Shown piece after piece: positions 7,759 to 15,332 of a stretch of 47,097 nucleotides of DNA. Position numbers and translations under genes: made by a program. The notes under the pieces were generated by a model, which was not told where the DNA came from, searched no databases, and saw nothing but the letters and a program-made list of their open reading frames with translations. This DNA is from CAZYBG01 sp964645155. Its GTDB lineage: Bacteria > Pseudomonadota > Alphaproteobacteria > Rhodobacterales > Rhodobacteraceae. Positions within the stretch are counted from its first letter, which is position 1; each line of letters begins with the position of its first letter. The stretch covers positions 1-47,097 of the forward strand of contig CAZYBG010000018.1 of the NCBI GenBank assembly GCA_964645155.1, given 5' to 3'.

Positions 7759-8477
7759 AGGTCAAAGCGTTGAGTGTTGTCCGAGGTGGCCGCCGCATCC
7801 TCGACAATGTGGACCTGACGCTTGCGCCGGGACGGACCCTTGCCGTGATCGGTGAGAGCGGTGCAGGCAAGTCAACTCTCGTCGGCGCGATACTCGGGTT
7901 GCTGAGGCTGCACTCGGGACAGGTCACCTGGAATGAAAACGATCTACGTACCGTCTTTCCCTCCCTCGTCATGCAGGAACCGCGTGCCGCGTTCAATCCA
8001 GCGCTGCCCCTGCGTCGTTCGGTGATGGAGCCGGTCAAAGCGCGCAGGCTGACACTCCCCGCGCATCGTCTCGACCGTTTATGCAAAGGGCTGGAACTCG
8101 ATCCGGATCTGCTCAACCGTCGACCACACGAGGTCTCCATCGGTCAGGCGCAACGGCTTGGCATCCTGCGCGCTCTGATCGCTCAGGCGCCGCTTGTCCT
8201 CTTCGACGAACCCCTGTCTGCCCTGGACGCAGTCACCCAGAAGCACACAGCCAATCTTATCGCGGCGCTGCAAGGCGAAGAGGGCTTTGCCGCCTTGGTC
8301 GTGACCCACGACCTTGGGTATGCGGCCGCCCATGCCGATGACGTGGTGATCCTCAGGAAAGGGCGCATCGAGGAAGCGGCGCCAACAGAATGCTTCTTTC
8401 GTGCGCCCCAGACCGAGTATGGATGCGCATTGTGCGAGGCCGCTCTCGCGCTCGGCGCGCTGGAGCGTGTCGCATGA
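7752..8477 (+). CDS. ABC transporter ATPase, NikE-like
   Basis: A 241-residue ATPase overlapping the previous gene by 7 bp. Walker A is GESGAGKST, the signature region is VSIGQAQRLGILRAL, Walker B is LVLFDEPLSALDAV and the H-loop is VVTHDLG. The Q-loop LVMQEPRAAFNPALP is characteristic of peptide/nickel importers, where this segment reads QDPxxSLNP. It is the second ATPase of the heterodimer. The signature VSIGQ keeps the glycine and glutamine, so this subunit probably supports the more canonical of the two ATP sites. Confidence 0.86.
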   Translation: MLKVKALSVVRGGRRILDNVDLTLAPGRTLAVIGESGAGKSTLVGAILGLLRLHSGQVTWNENDLRTVFPSLVMQEPRAAFNPALPLRRSVMEPVKARRLTLPAHRLDRLCKGLELDPDLLNRRPHEVSIGQAQRLGILRALIAQAPLVLFDEPLSALDAVTQKHTANLIAALQGEEGFAALVVTHDLGYAAAHADDVVILRKGRIEEAAPTECFFRAPQTEYGCALCEAALALGALERVA

Positions 8478-9409
8478 TTGCAGTGACCGAGGTCTTGGCG
8501 CGCGCAATCGTGGTGCTGGCACTGACCGCGCTCGTGACCTTTACCCTTCTATGGTATGCGCCAGGTGATCCGGCCATGGCGATTGCCGTCGCCCGCTACG
8601 ATGCGACGGTACCGCCGGAAGTGTTGGAACAGATCCGTGCGCAAACCGGTCTTGATGCCGGATATTGGTCGGCATTCTGGCACTGGATCGCGCCGATCCT
8701 CACGGGTGATTTCGGAAACTCATCCGTCAGCGGGCGGGCGATCTGGCCGGACCTTCAGGATGCGATCCTGCTGACCGTTCCTCTCGCTCTGAGTGGGCTC
8801 GCCATCGGTCTGACGATCTCGATCCCGCTCGCGATACTTGCCACGCGCCGGCCCGGCGGCTGGATTGACCGCTGCGCGGTGGCGGTGGCCTCACTTGGTG
8901 CGGCGATGCCCGCATATTGGCTCGGGCTCTTGCTGATCCTGCTCTTTTCGGTGGAACTCGGCTGGTTGCCTGCGATGGGTGCGCGGACTTCTGCGCATCT
9001 GATCCTGCCCGCACTGACTCTTGGGCTCGGTGTCGCCGCCTCGCTCACGCGCATCGTGCGCTCCGGCGTGCTGGAGGCGAGAGGCGCGCCGTTCCTGCCT
9101 GCATTCGCCCGGCGCGGCGTACCCGATCGCCGCATCGGCCGGGACCATGTGGCCCCTCATGCCGCAATCCCGGTCGTTACCTTGCTGGGACTGGAACTGG
9201 CCTTCCTGCTTGAGGGTGCGGTGATCGTGGAGGTGATCTTTTCGCGTCCGGGCCTCGGCAGCTTCCTTATCGAGGCGATCTTCGCGAGGGATTTTCCGAA
9301 AGTGCAGGCGGTGGTCATTCCGACCGCGCTTCTGTTTGTAACCATCAACCTGTTGATCGATCTCACCTACCGTGTCATCGACCCGCGGACCGGAGGCAGC
9401 GATGCGTAG
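8474..9409 (+). CDS. ABC transporter permease, NikB/DppB-like
   Basis: A 311-residue inner-membrane permease. The ATG at 8474 overlaps the ATPase stop (ATGA). It has an N-terminal membrane helix (ALTALVTFTLLWYAPGDPAM, with the LxxxxPGDP family motif) and about five further helices. The EAA-type loop for ATPase contact is degenerate: RRGVPDRRIGRDHVAPHAAI. LLEGAVIVEVIFSRPGLGSF is the typical C-terminal signature of DppB/NikB proteins. It forms the translocation channel with the following permease. Confidence 0.87.
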   Translation: MIAVTEVLARAIVVLALTALVTFTLLWYAPGDPAMAIAVARYDATVPPEVLEQIRAQTGLDAGYWSAFWHWIAPILTGDFGNSSVSGRAIWPDLQDAILLTVPLALSGLAIGLTISIPLAILATRRPGGWIDRCAVAVASLGAAMPAYWLGLLLILLFSVELGWLPAMGARTSAHLILPALTLGLGVAASLTRIVRSGVLEARGAPFLPAFARRGVPDRRIGRDHVAPHAAIPVVTLLGLELAFLLEGAVIVEVIFSRPGLGSFLIEAIFARDFPKVQAVVIPTALLFVTINLLIDLTYRVIDPRTGGSDA

Positions 9410-10196
9410 TGTCCTTTTCCTGACATGTGCGCTGGCGGCCCTGGCCCTGTTCGGCCCGACTCTCGCGCCCAATGACCCGACGGCCATCGACATTCCAAAT
9501 CGCCTTGCATCCCCCGGCGGGTCCTATCCGCTCGGGACTGATGCCATGGGACGTTGCGTTCTGTCGCGGCTTTTCCACGGGGCCACATGGTCGCTTGGGC
9601 TGGCCTTCATCACCTCGATGATCGCGCTGGTTGTGGGCACGCTCGTGGGGCTGGCCGCCGCCATGGGCGGGCGTTGGGTGGACTGGGCCCTCATGCGCGT
9701 CACCGACAGTTTTCTTGCCTTCCCGGAACTGGTTGCCGCTGTGGTTATCGCCGGCGTGCTTGGCGCAAGCACGTGGAGCTTGGTCTTTGCTCTCAGCGTT
9801 ACAGGCTGGATGCGCTATGCACGCGTGGCGCGGGGAGTGGGCCTATCGCTGAAATCGCGCGGCCATGTTATTCAGGCTCGCCTTGCCGGGCTTTCGCCTG
9901 GGGCCATCGCGCGCTGGCATTACCTACCAGCGCTTGCCCCATCGCTGATCGTCGTCTGGACCGGGATGCTGGCCCGTTCGATCCTTTTCATCTCGGGGCT
10001 CGGGTTCCTTGGCTTCGGCGTCCAGCCCCCGACACCGGAATGGGGCACCATGCTGCTCGATGCGCGCGTGCACCTGCGCTCGACCCCGCTCCTGATGATC
10101 TGGCCCGGGCTGACGATTGTTGTGACGGTCCTCGCCATCAATCTGACCGGTGATGCACTGCGAGACAGCCTCGCCGCAGAGGAGCGTGCGTCGTGA
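9402..10196 (+). CDS. ABC transporter permease, NikC/DppC-like
   Basis: A 264-residue permease, partner of the preceding one and overlapping it by 8 bp; GGAGG lies just before the ATG at 9402. It shows the DppC/NikC hallmarks LGTDAMGRCVLSRLFHGATW near residue 43, a BPD_transp_1 core with about five helices, and the loop SLKSRGHVIQARLAGLSPGA followed by HYLPALAPSLIV. FLGFGVQPPTPEWGTMLLDA is the conserved C-terminal block. All five subunits expected for the importer are therefore present and intact. Confidence 0.88.
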   Translation: MRSVLFLTCALAALALFGPTLAPNDPTAIDIPNRLASPGGSYPLGTDAMGRCVLSRLFHGATWSLGLAFITSMIALVVGTLVGLAAAMGGRWVDWALMRVTDSFLAFPELVAAVVIAGVLGASTWSLVFALSVTGWMRYARVARGVGLSLKSRGHVIQARLAGLSPGAIARWHYLPALAPSLIVVWTGMLARSILFISGLGFLGFGVQPPTPEWGTMLLDARVHLRSTPLLMIWPGLTIVVTVLAINLTGDALRDSLAAEERAS

Positions 10197-11104
10197 CACT
10201 CGTCACCGAAGATCCTGCCGAAAGACCAGCGCTCGGGATCGGATTGCGCATCCTGTCGGGGCTCCTGTTCGCTGCAATGGTCGTCTGCATCAAGGCGGTA
10301 AGTCTTGACGTGCCGCTGGGACAGGTCGTGTTCTTCCGGTCGTTCTTTGCGCTCATCCCGCTCGTCATCTTTCTGTGGCTCCGGAAAGAGTTCCCCGGGG
10401 GTCTGAAAACCAAGCGGCCGCTCGGCCACCTCGCGCGGTCGGGCTTTGGCGCGCTTGCCATGTTCGCATCCTTTGCCTCCATCGCACGCCTTCCGGTGGC
10501 CGAAGCGTCTCTGATCGGGCACCTCACACCGGTGTTCACGGCAATCGCGGCCGTGACGCTTCTGTCGGAGCGCCTGACCCTTTGGCGGATCGGCGGGGTC
10601 GCATTGGGTCTCGCCGGGGTCCTCGTGCTGGTCTGGCCCGAGCTCGGTCAGGGTGAGACCGACGCCCGCAGGCTTGCGGGTTATGGTTACGGCCTCGCCA
10701 TGGCCGTCTTGACGGCATTCGCGCTCATCATGGTGCGCTCTCTCAACCGCACCGAAAGCCCAGGAGCGATCGCCTTCTACTTTGTCGTCGTGTCCATGAT
10801 CGGCGGCATTCTTACGCTGCCATGGGGCTGGGTTGTGCCCAATACCACAACGCTGACCTTGCTCGTGCTTTCCGGCCTTTTCGGAGGCATGGCGCATATC
10901 GCGATGACGCTCGCCTTTCGGAATGCCGAAGCCTCGCGCCTCGCGCCCTTTGAATATGTCGCGCTTATCTGGCCGATCCTTGCCGATCTGCTGATCTTCC
11001 GTATCGCCATCGCCCCTGCCTTCGTGCTCGCCCTCCCGCTGGTCCTTGCCGGCGCGGCGCTTGCAGCGATGGAGGGCGTCCCACGCCGAAAGAGAACCAC
11101 ATGA
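10193..11104 (+). CDS. EamA/DMT family transporter
   Basis: A 303-residue drug/metabolite-transporter protein with ten predicted membrane helices in two EamA repeats (about residues 15-150 and 165-295). The GTG start at 10193 overlaps the permease stop (GTGA). Landmarks are MVVCIKAVSLDVPLGQVVFF with FRSFFALIPL, FASIARLPVAEASLIGHLTP in repeat 1, and FEYVALIWPILADLLIF in repeat 2. EamA proteins usually export small metabolites. A single exporter inside a nickel-type importer operon recalls metallophore loci, where CntI-type EamA proteins secrete the ligand that an importer later retrieves; here that is only an inference, since no nicotianamine synthase-like or opine dehydrogenase gene is seen. 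Confidence 0.85.
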   Translation: MTLVTEDPAERPALGIGLRILSGLLFAAMVVCIKAVSLDVPLGQVVFFRSFFALIPLVIFLWLRKEFPGGLKTKRPLGHLARSGFGALAMFASFASIARLPVAEASLIGHLTPVFTAIAAVTLLSERLTLWRIGGVALGLAGVLVLVWPELGQGETDARRLAGYGYGLAMAVLTAFALIMVRSLNRTESPGAIAFYFVVVSMIGGILTLPWGWVVPNTTTLTLLVLSGLFGGMAHIAMTLAFRNAEASRLAPFEYVALIWPILADLLIFRIAIAPAFVLALPLVLAGAALAAMEGVPRRKRTT

Positions 11105-11865
11105 CACTGCAGAACTTTGATCTGAAGGAACAGATCCGCGCTTACTGGACCGCGCGTGCAGACGGGTTCGACGCATCGCCGGGTCACTGCATCCGATCCG
11201 AGCGGGAGTTCGTTGCCTATGAGCGCCTGATCCGCCGAAACGCTCCCGGTCTTGTCGGCGGTGAGGTCATCGACATGGCAAGCGGCACGGGCGAGGTCAC
11301 CCGCCTGCTGAGGCGACTGGACTGCCATGTAACCGGTGTGGACCTGTCCGACCGCATGGTCGACTTGGCGCGGGCCAAGCATGCAGGCGACAAGAAGGTG
11401 ACCATCTCATAGGGCGACGCGGAACGGTTGCTCCATCCCGACGCAAGCTTCGATGGTATCGTCACGCGAAATCTGCTGTGGACATTGACGGACCCGGACG
11501 CCGCCTTTGACGAATGGTTCCGCGTGTTAAAGCCCGGCGGGACAGTGGTGGCTTTCGAAGGCAACTGGATGAAGCCCGACCGCCTGTCCCTAATCCTGCG
11601 CGCCCTGTCGCTGCGTCTGGGAAAAAAAACTGAAGTCGACAAACCCGACTTCACCTCCATTCTTTCTCAGCTGCCGTTTGGTGACAGGCTATCGCCCGCC
11701 GACGTCACCCCTCGACTGGTCAAGTCAGGGTTTCCGGCACCGTCTTTCCATCCCATAGGTTCGCTCACTCGCGCACAACTGGCGCAAGCCAACTGGGCCG
11801 AGCGCCTTTCGCTTCTTTCCTTCAGTCGCGGGCGGTTCATGCTGGTTGCCATGCGTCCGGTATGA
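11101..11865 (+). pseudogene. Class I SAM methyltransferase interrupted by an amber codon
   Basis: The frame begins at an ATG overlapping the EamA stop (ATGA). Codons 1-103 encode the SAM-binding Rossmann start, with motif I VIDMASGTGEVTRLL and HVTGVDLSDRMVDLA. A TAG at 11410-11412 then interrupts the frame. The same frame continues directly to 11865 with the rest of the fold: GDAERLLHPDASFDGIVTRN, LLWTLTDPDAAFDEWFRVLK, PGG and a C-terminal cap. The expected residue before GDAE is often Q or E, so a single C-to-T change from CAG explains the stop. Full length would be 254 residues. It is either a recent nonsense mutation or a sequencing error; without readthrough the enzyme is inactive. Substrate unknown. 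Confidence 0.82.
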
Positions 11866-12010
11866 ACTGGACGGGTCTTGGCCGCTACCTACCGCACATG
11901 GGCAAGAAGGCATTCCAATTTCGCCGCCCCTACGAAAACCCGGAAAGTGGGCAGAAGCATGGTCCACTGGGCAAAATGACACAATTGCGGAAAACAAGGA
12001 TCACGGGTAA

Positions 12011-12030
12011 ACCTTCCCCCATGGGAAGGT
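12011..12030. promoter_or_regulatory. CueR/HmrR-like dyad upstream of copper genes
   Basis: ACCTTCC-N6-GGAAGGT (20 bp) matches the arms of CueR/HmrR operators (ACCTTCC-N7-GGAAGGT in E. coli copA) but has a spacer one base shorter. It stands directly before the copper gene group. A possible sigma-70 promoter, TTGCGG-N17-TAAACC (about 11985-12013), lies just upstream and would place transcription start near the dyad; a classical CueR arrangement, with the dyad between -35 and -10, is not clear. No MerR-type gene is in the window, so the regulator would be supplied from elsewhere. Confidence 0.5.
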
Positions 12031-12404
12031 TGCGCCTCACGTTATGGAATCAAGCAGTGTCAGTGCTTTGCGCACTGGCACTGGTGCTTGTGGCCTTCGG
12101 GCATCGTCCCATCGAGACCGACCCGCGCCTGTCCGACCCGCAAATCGCCGCCTATCTCGCCCTCGGCGGGTCGCTCGCTGACCTCTGCCTGTCCGGCGAC
12201 GATGGGCAGGATCACGCGGCCCATGCCGACTGTCCGGCCTGCACCATCGCAAAGAGCATGGCGCTTGCCCCGGCATGTCTTGCCCCTTCTGACCTTGTGG
12301 TCTGGTCGACCCACCGCGCCGCCTGGCCCGAAACCCTCATCCTGACCGGTCACGGGCCGCGCGCGCCACCGGCCCGGGGTCCCCCGTCCATCCAGTTGAT
12401 CTGA
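12021..12404 (+). CDS. DUF2946-like copper-associated small protein
   Basis: A protein of up to 127 residues with one N-terminal hydrophobic segment (AVSVLCALALVLVAFGH), then a His/Cys-containing stretch (DHAAHADCPACTIAKSMALA) and a Pro-rich tail. The HxxCPxC pattern and the copper-gene context match DUF2946-type proteins; function unknown, probably periplasmic or membrane-anchored. The start is unsure. ATG 12021 gives a positively charged n-region but lies inside the CueR-like dyad and has no ribosome binding site; GTG 12057, with TGGAA 7 bp upstream, is the alternative. The upstream part of the open frame (from 11862) looks non-coding. Confidence 0.6.
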   Translation: MGRLRLTLWNQAVSVLCALALVLVAFGHRPIETDPRLSDPQIAAYLALGGSLADLCLSGDDGQDHAAHADCPACTIAKSMALAPACLAPSDLVVWSTHRAAWPETLILTGHGPRAPPARGPPSIQLI

Positions 12405-12483
12405 CGTCACTTCGGCTCCGCACCGTGCGGGCCATATCCGTCCGCCTGCGCGCGGACATCTGATCAATATGGATGACCCTTAC

Positions 12484-13368
12484 ATGAAACGCTTCCTTAT
12501 TGCGGCCACGGCCGCCCTCGTCGCCAGCCCGGCGCTCGCCGACATGACTGTCGAAATCCCCTTCACCGCCGAGATCGCAGGTGCGCCCTTTGCCTGCACC
12601 GACAGCTACACCGGGCTCGGTAGCGCCGGGACAGAGGTGCAGTTCCTCGATTTCCGCCTGTTCGTCTCCTCGGCCAACCTGATCTCTGCCGACGGCACCC
12701 GCGTGCCGGTTGCGCTGGAGCAGGACGGCGCCTGGCAGATCGAGAACATCGCCCTTCTCGATTTCGAGGACGGCACCGGGTCTTGCGCCAACGGCACGCC
12801 GCAGGTGAATACCACGCTGCGAGGCACCGTACCGGAGGGGGAATATCGCGGGCTCGAGTTCGAGGTCGGCGTTCCCTTCGACTGGAACCATGGCGATCCC
12901 ACCACCGCGCCTGCGCCGCTGAACCTGACGGCGATGTTCTGGAACTGGCGCGGCGGCTACAAGTTCGTGAAGATCGAGTTTTCGCCGACCACGCCGTCAG
13001 GCATGTCCATGGCGGCCGAGGGCCACAGCGAGGATGCGACCCATGGTCAAGGGCCGCGCGGCTGGATGCTTCACCTCGGATCGACGCAATGCGCCGCGCC
13101 CGAGGCGACGACGCCGCCGTCCGAAGCCTGCGCCAACCCCAACCGTGTCGCCGTTGCACTACCCGACTTCATGCCGGGTGAGAGCACCGTGGTGATCGAC
13201 CCCGCCGTCGTCGTGGCGGGCGCGGACCTGACGCAGAACACGGCTGAGACCAGCCCCGGCTGCATGTCCTTCCCCAACGATCCGGACTGCAACACGGTGC
13301 TGCCGCGGCTGGGGCTGGCGTTCAACGCCTTCCCGGCCGAGGAGCAACTGCTCGTCTCGATGCGCTGA
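12484..13368 (+). CDS. mbnP: MbnP family copper-binding periplasmic protein
   Basis: A 294-residue secreted protein of the metallo-mystery pair four-Cys family (MbnP). The signal peptide ends about SPALA, which favours ATG 12484 over 12469. Recognisable parts are the cysteine in PFACTDSYTGLG (C38), FLDFRLFVSSANLI, GSCANGTPQVNT, FDWNHGDP, and the conserved tryptophan motif MFWNWRGGYKF (W153, W155). Further cysteines lie in STQCAAPE, EACANPN and PGCMSFPNDPDC. In methanotroph MbnP the partner dihaem enzyme MbnH oxidises a specific tryptophan to a kynurenine-type residue and the product binds copper; the same pairing is encoded here, with MbnH 10 bp downstream. Which tryptophan is the target cannot be told from sequence alone. 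Confidence 0.88.
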   Translation: MKRFLIAATAALVASPALADMTVEIPFTAEIAGAPFACTDSYTGLGSAGTEVQFLDFRLFVSSANLISADGTRVPVALEQDGAWQIENIALLDFEDGTGSCANGTPQVNTTLRGTVPEGEYRGLEFEVGVPFDWNHGDPTTAPAPLNLTAMFWNWRGGYKFVKIEFSPTTPSGMSMAAEGHSEDATHGQGPRGWMLHLGSTQCAAPEATTPPSEACANPNRVAVALPDFMPGESTVVIDPAVVVAGADLTQNTAETSPGCMSFPNDPDCNTVLPRLGLAFNAFPAEEQLLVSMR

Positions 13369-13378
13369 CGGGGCCGGC

Positions 13379-14629
13379 ATGCGTCCCTTTGCAAGCCTCG
13401 CGCGTGTCGCGGGGAGGGGGGCCTTCGCGGCTCCCCTCCTGATCCTTGGTGCGTCAGCGGTCCTCGCCGCCGTCTTCCTGCCGCGCGATGAGGAGCCGGC
13501 GGAAACGGTCGCCGCGCGCCCGGCGATCCTCGATGCTTTCCGCTGGCCCATGCCCGCCTGGATGCCGCCGCCGCCGGTGCCGGACGACATCACCATGACG
13601 CCAGACCTGGTCGAGCTTGGGCGGCGCCTCTTCTACGATTCCCGGCTGTCGGTCGACGGTCAGACCGCCTGTGCGTCCTGCCACCAGCAGGAACTGGCCT
13701 TCAGCGATGGTCGGCCAGTCGGCGTCGGCGTGCATGGCACGGTCGGCCACCGCAATTCCCCCTCGCTCGCGAACGTGGGCTACATGCCGACGCTGACCTG
13801 GGCGAACCCGCATTTCACCACGCTGGAGTTTCAGGCGCTGGTGCCCTTGTTCGGCACCGAGCCGGTCGAGATGGGGATGGCGGGGCAGGAGGAGGCGCTC
13901 TTCGCGCGCCTCGCCGCCGATCCCTACTATGCCGAGGCCTTTCCGGCGGCCTTCCCCGAGCGGCCCGCGCCCGATCTCTACACGATCACCCGCGCGCTCG
14001 GGGCCTTTCAACGCACGCTGATCTCGCTGAACAGCCCCTATGATCGCGCGACCTATTATGGCGAGGCCGACGCCATGTCCGACGCCGCCCGCCGCGGGCA
14101 GGCGCTGTTCTTCGATCATCGCCTCGAATGCTACCACTGCCACACCGGCGCGCTGTTCTCGGATAATCTGCAGACCGCGCGCACCCCGTTCCCGGAAAAC
14201 GCCTTTCACAACACGGGGCTCTACAACATCGGCGGGACGGGCGCTTATCCGGCGGGGGGCCTCGGCCTTTACGAATTCACCGGCGTTGCGTCCGACATGG
14301 GCCGCTTCCGCACGCCTAGCTTGCGCAACGTGGCCGTCACCGCGCCCTACATGCACGACGGGTCGATCGCGACGCTGGAAGAGGTGATCCGCCACTACGC
14401 GGCTGGCGGGCGGACTATCGCTGGTGGCCCCCACGCCGGTGCGGGCCACGAAAACCCGTATCGCGACAGCCTGATCATCGGTTTCGAGATTTCTGACGCC
14501 GAGATCGCCAACCTCACCGTCTTTCTCGAAAGCCTGACGGATCAGGACTTCCTGACCGATCCGGCCTTTGCGGACCCTTGGCCGGACGGGCACCCGGCCA
14601 GTGCGAACAGGGTGATGCCCCTCAACTGA
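13379..14629 (+). CDS. mbnH: MbnH family dihaem cytochrome c enzyme
   Basis: A 416-residue periplasmic dihaem protein related to bacterial cytochrome c peroxidase and MauG. Two haem c sites are visible: CASCH (C98-H102) in the N-terminal domain and CYHCH (C251-H255) in the C-terminal domain. Supporting motifs are ELGRRLFYDSRLSVDGQTAC, GHRNSPSLANVGYMPTLTW, RRGQALFF, FRTPSLRNVAVTAPYMHDGS and a final FLESLT. An N-terminal hydrophobic segment (residues 12-35) acts as signal or anchor. MbnH modifies a tryptophan in MbnP through a high-valent bis-haem state. The adjacent mbnP shows this is the MbnH branch rather than a scavenging peroxidase. Haem maturation genes are not in the window. Confidence 0.88.
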   Translation: MRPFASLARVAGRGAFAAPLLILGASAVLAAVFLPRDEEPAETVAARPAILDAFRWPMPAWMPPPPVPDDITMTPDLVELGRRLFYDSRLSVDGQTACASCHQQELAFSDGRPVGVGVHGTVGHRNSPSLANVGYMPTLTWANPHFTTLEFQALVPLFGTEPVEMGMAGQEEALFARLAADPYYAEAFPAAFPERPAPDLYTITRALGAFQRTLISLNSPYDRATYYGEADAMSDAARRGQALFFDHRLECYHCHTGALFSDNLQTARTPFPENAFHNTGLYNIGGTGAYPAGGLGLYEFTGVASDMGRFRTPSLRNVAVTAPYMHDGSIATLEEVIRHYAAGGRTIAGGPHAGAGHENPYRDSLIIGFEISDAEIANLTVFLESLTDQDFLTDPAFADPWPDGHPASANRVMPLN

Positions 14630-14660
14630 AAATCAGGAAACCAACAGGAAACGCGCGAAC

Positions 14661-15197
14661 ATGAAACATATTCTTGCACTTGCAGCTTTTGCCCTGCCTC
14701 TGGCCATCGGCTCCCAGGCCCTGGCCCACGCCACTTTCGCCGAAGGCGAGGTCGTGCAGGGCGAAACCGCCCGCCTGACCCTTCGCGTGCCGCATGGGTG
14801 CGGCGACGAGGCGACGCTGAGGGTCCGCATCCAGATCCCCGAGGGCCTGATCGCCGCGCAGCCGATGGTCAAGGCGGGCTGGGAGCTGGAGACAGTGACC
14901 GGCCCCTACGAGAACAGCTACGAGCTTTATGGCCGCACGCTGACCGAAGGCGTGCGCGAGATCATCTGGTCGGGCGAATTGCCGGATGCCTTCTACGACG
15001 AGTTCGTGTTCCGCGCCCGCGTGACCGACCGTCTGCCGGCAGGCGAGATGGTTTATATCCCCGCCATCCAGGAATGCGCCAACGGGGCCGAGCGCTGGAT
15101 CGAGATCCCGGCGGCCGGACAGGACAGCCATGACCTCGAGGATCCGGCGCCCGGCGTGATGGTCGTTCCGGCCTCCGCTGGCGGTCACGGGCACTGA
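14661..15197 (+). CDS. YcnI (DUF1775) copper-binding protein
   Basis: A 178-residue secreted protein with a signal peptide cleaved after ALA, leaving histidine 23 (HATFAEGEVVQGE) as the mature N-terminus. That residue is the copper ligand of the YcnI monohistidine-brace fold. Also typical are the cysteine-glycine in RVPHGCGDEATLRVRIQIPE, KAGWELE, EIIWSGELPDAFYDEFVF and CANGAERWIEIPA. The C-terminal tail ends in a small His-containing patch (GGHGH). AGGAA precedes the ATG. YcnI genes usually travel with copC/copD and PCuAC genes, exactly as here, and are thought to bind Cu(II) in the envelope. Confidence 0.88.
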   Translation: MKHILALAAFALPLAIGSQALAHATFAEGEVVQGETARLTLRVPHGCGDEATLRVRIQIPEGLIAAQPMVKAGWELETVTGPYENSYELYGRTLTEGVREIIWSGELPDAFYDEFVFRARVTDRLPAGEMVYIPAIQECANGAERWIEIPAAGQDSHDLEDPAPGVMVVPASAGGHGH

Positions 15198-15283
15198 GGA
15201 ATGATCCATGGCCGGTTCCCGAGTCCCTTCGGCGGCCATGGCGCATGCGGGGCGCGGCCCGGTCCGGGCGGCCCCGCGCAACT

Positions 15284-15320
15284 CCCACCGGGACAATAAA
15301 GCGTCCCGGTGGGCTTTTCT
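15284..15320 (+). terminator. Intrinsic terminator or attenuator before copCD
   Basis: A perfect 11-bp stem, CCCACCGGGAC (15284-15294) / GTCCCGGTGGG (15303-15313), with an 8-nt loop and followed by CTTTTCTT. This is a strong rho-independent terminator on the plus strand. It ends 12 bp before the CopC-CopD start codon, inside what otherwise looks like one operon, so it either lowers downstream expression by partial readthrough or separates two transcripts. Confidence 0.85.
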
Positions 15321-15332
15321 TGGATATCCTTG

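Noticed and set aside
11410..11412. Possible pyrrolysine or programmed readthrough at the amber codon
   Set aside because: No pyrrolysine genes are visible and a single C-to-T mutation explains the stop more simply.
11862..12020. N-terminal extension of the DUF2946 gene from 11862
   Set aside because: The extra 53 residues lie in the promoter region and look non-coding.
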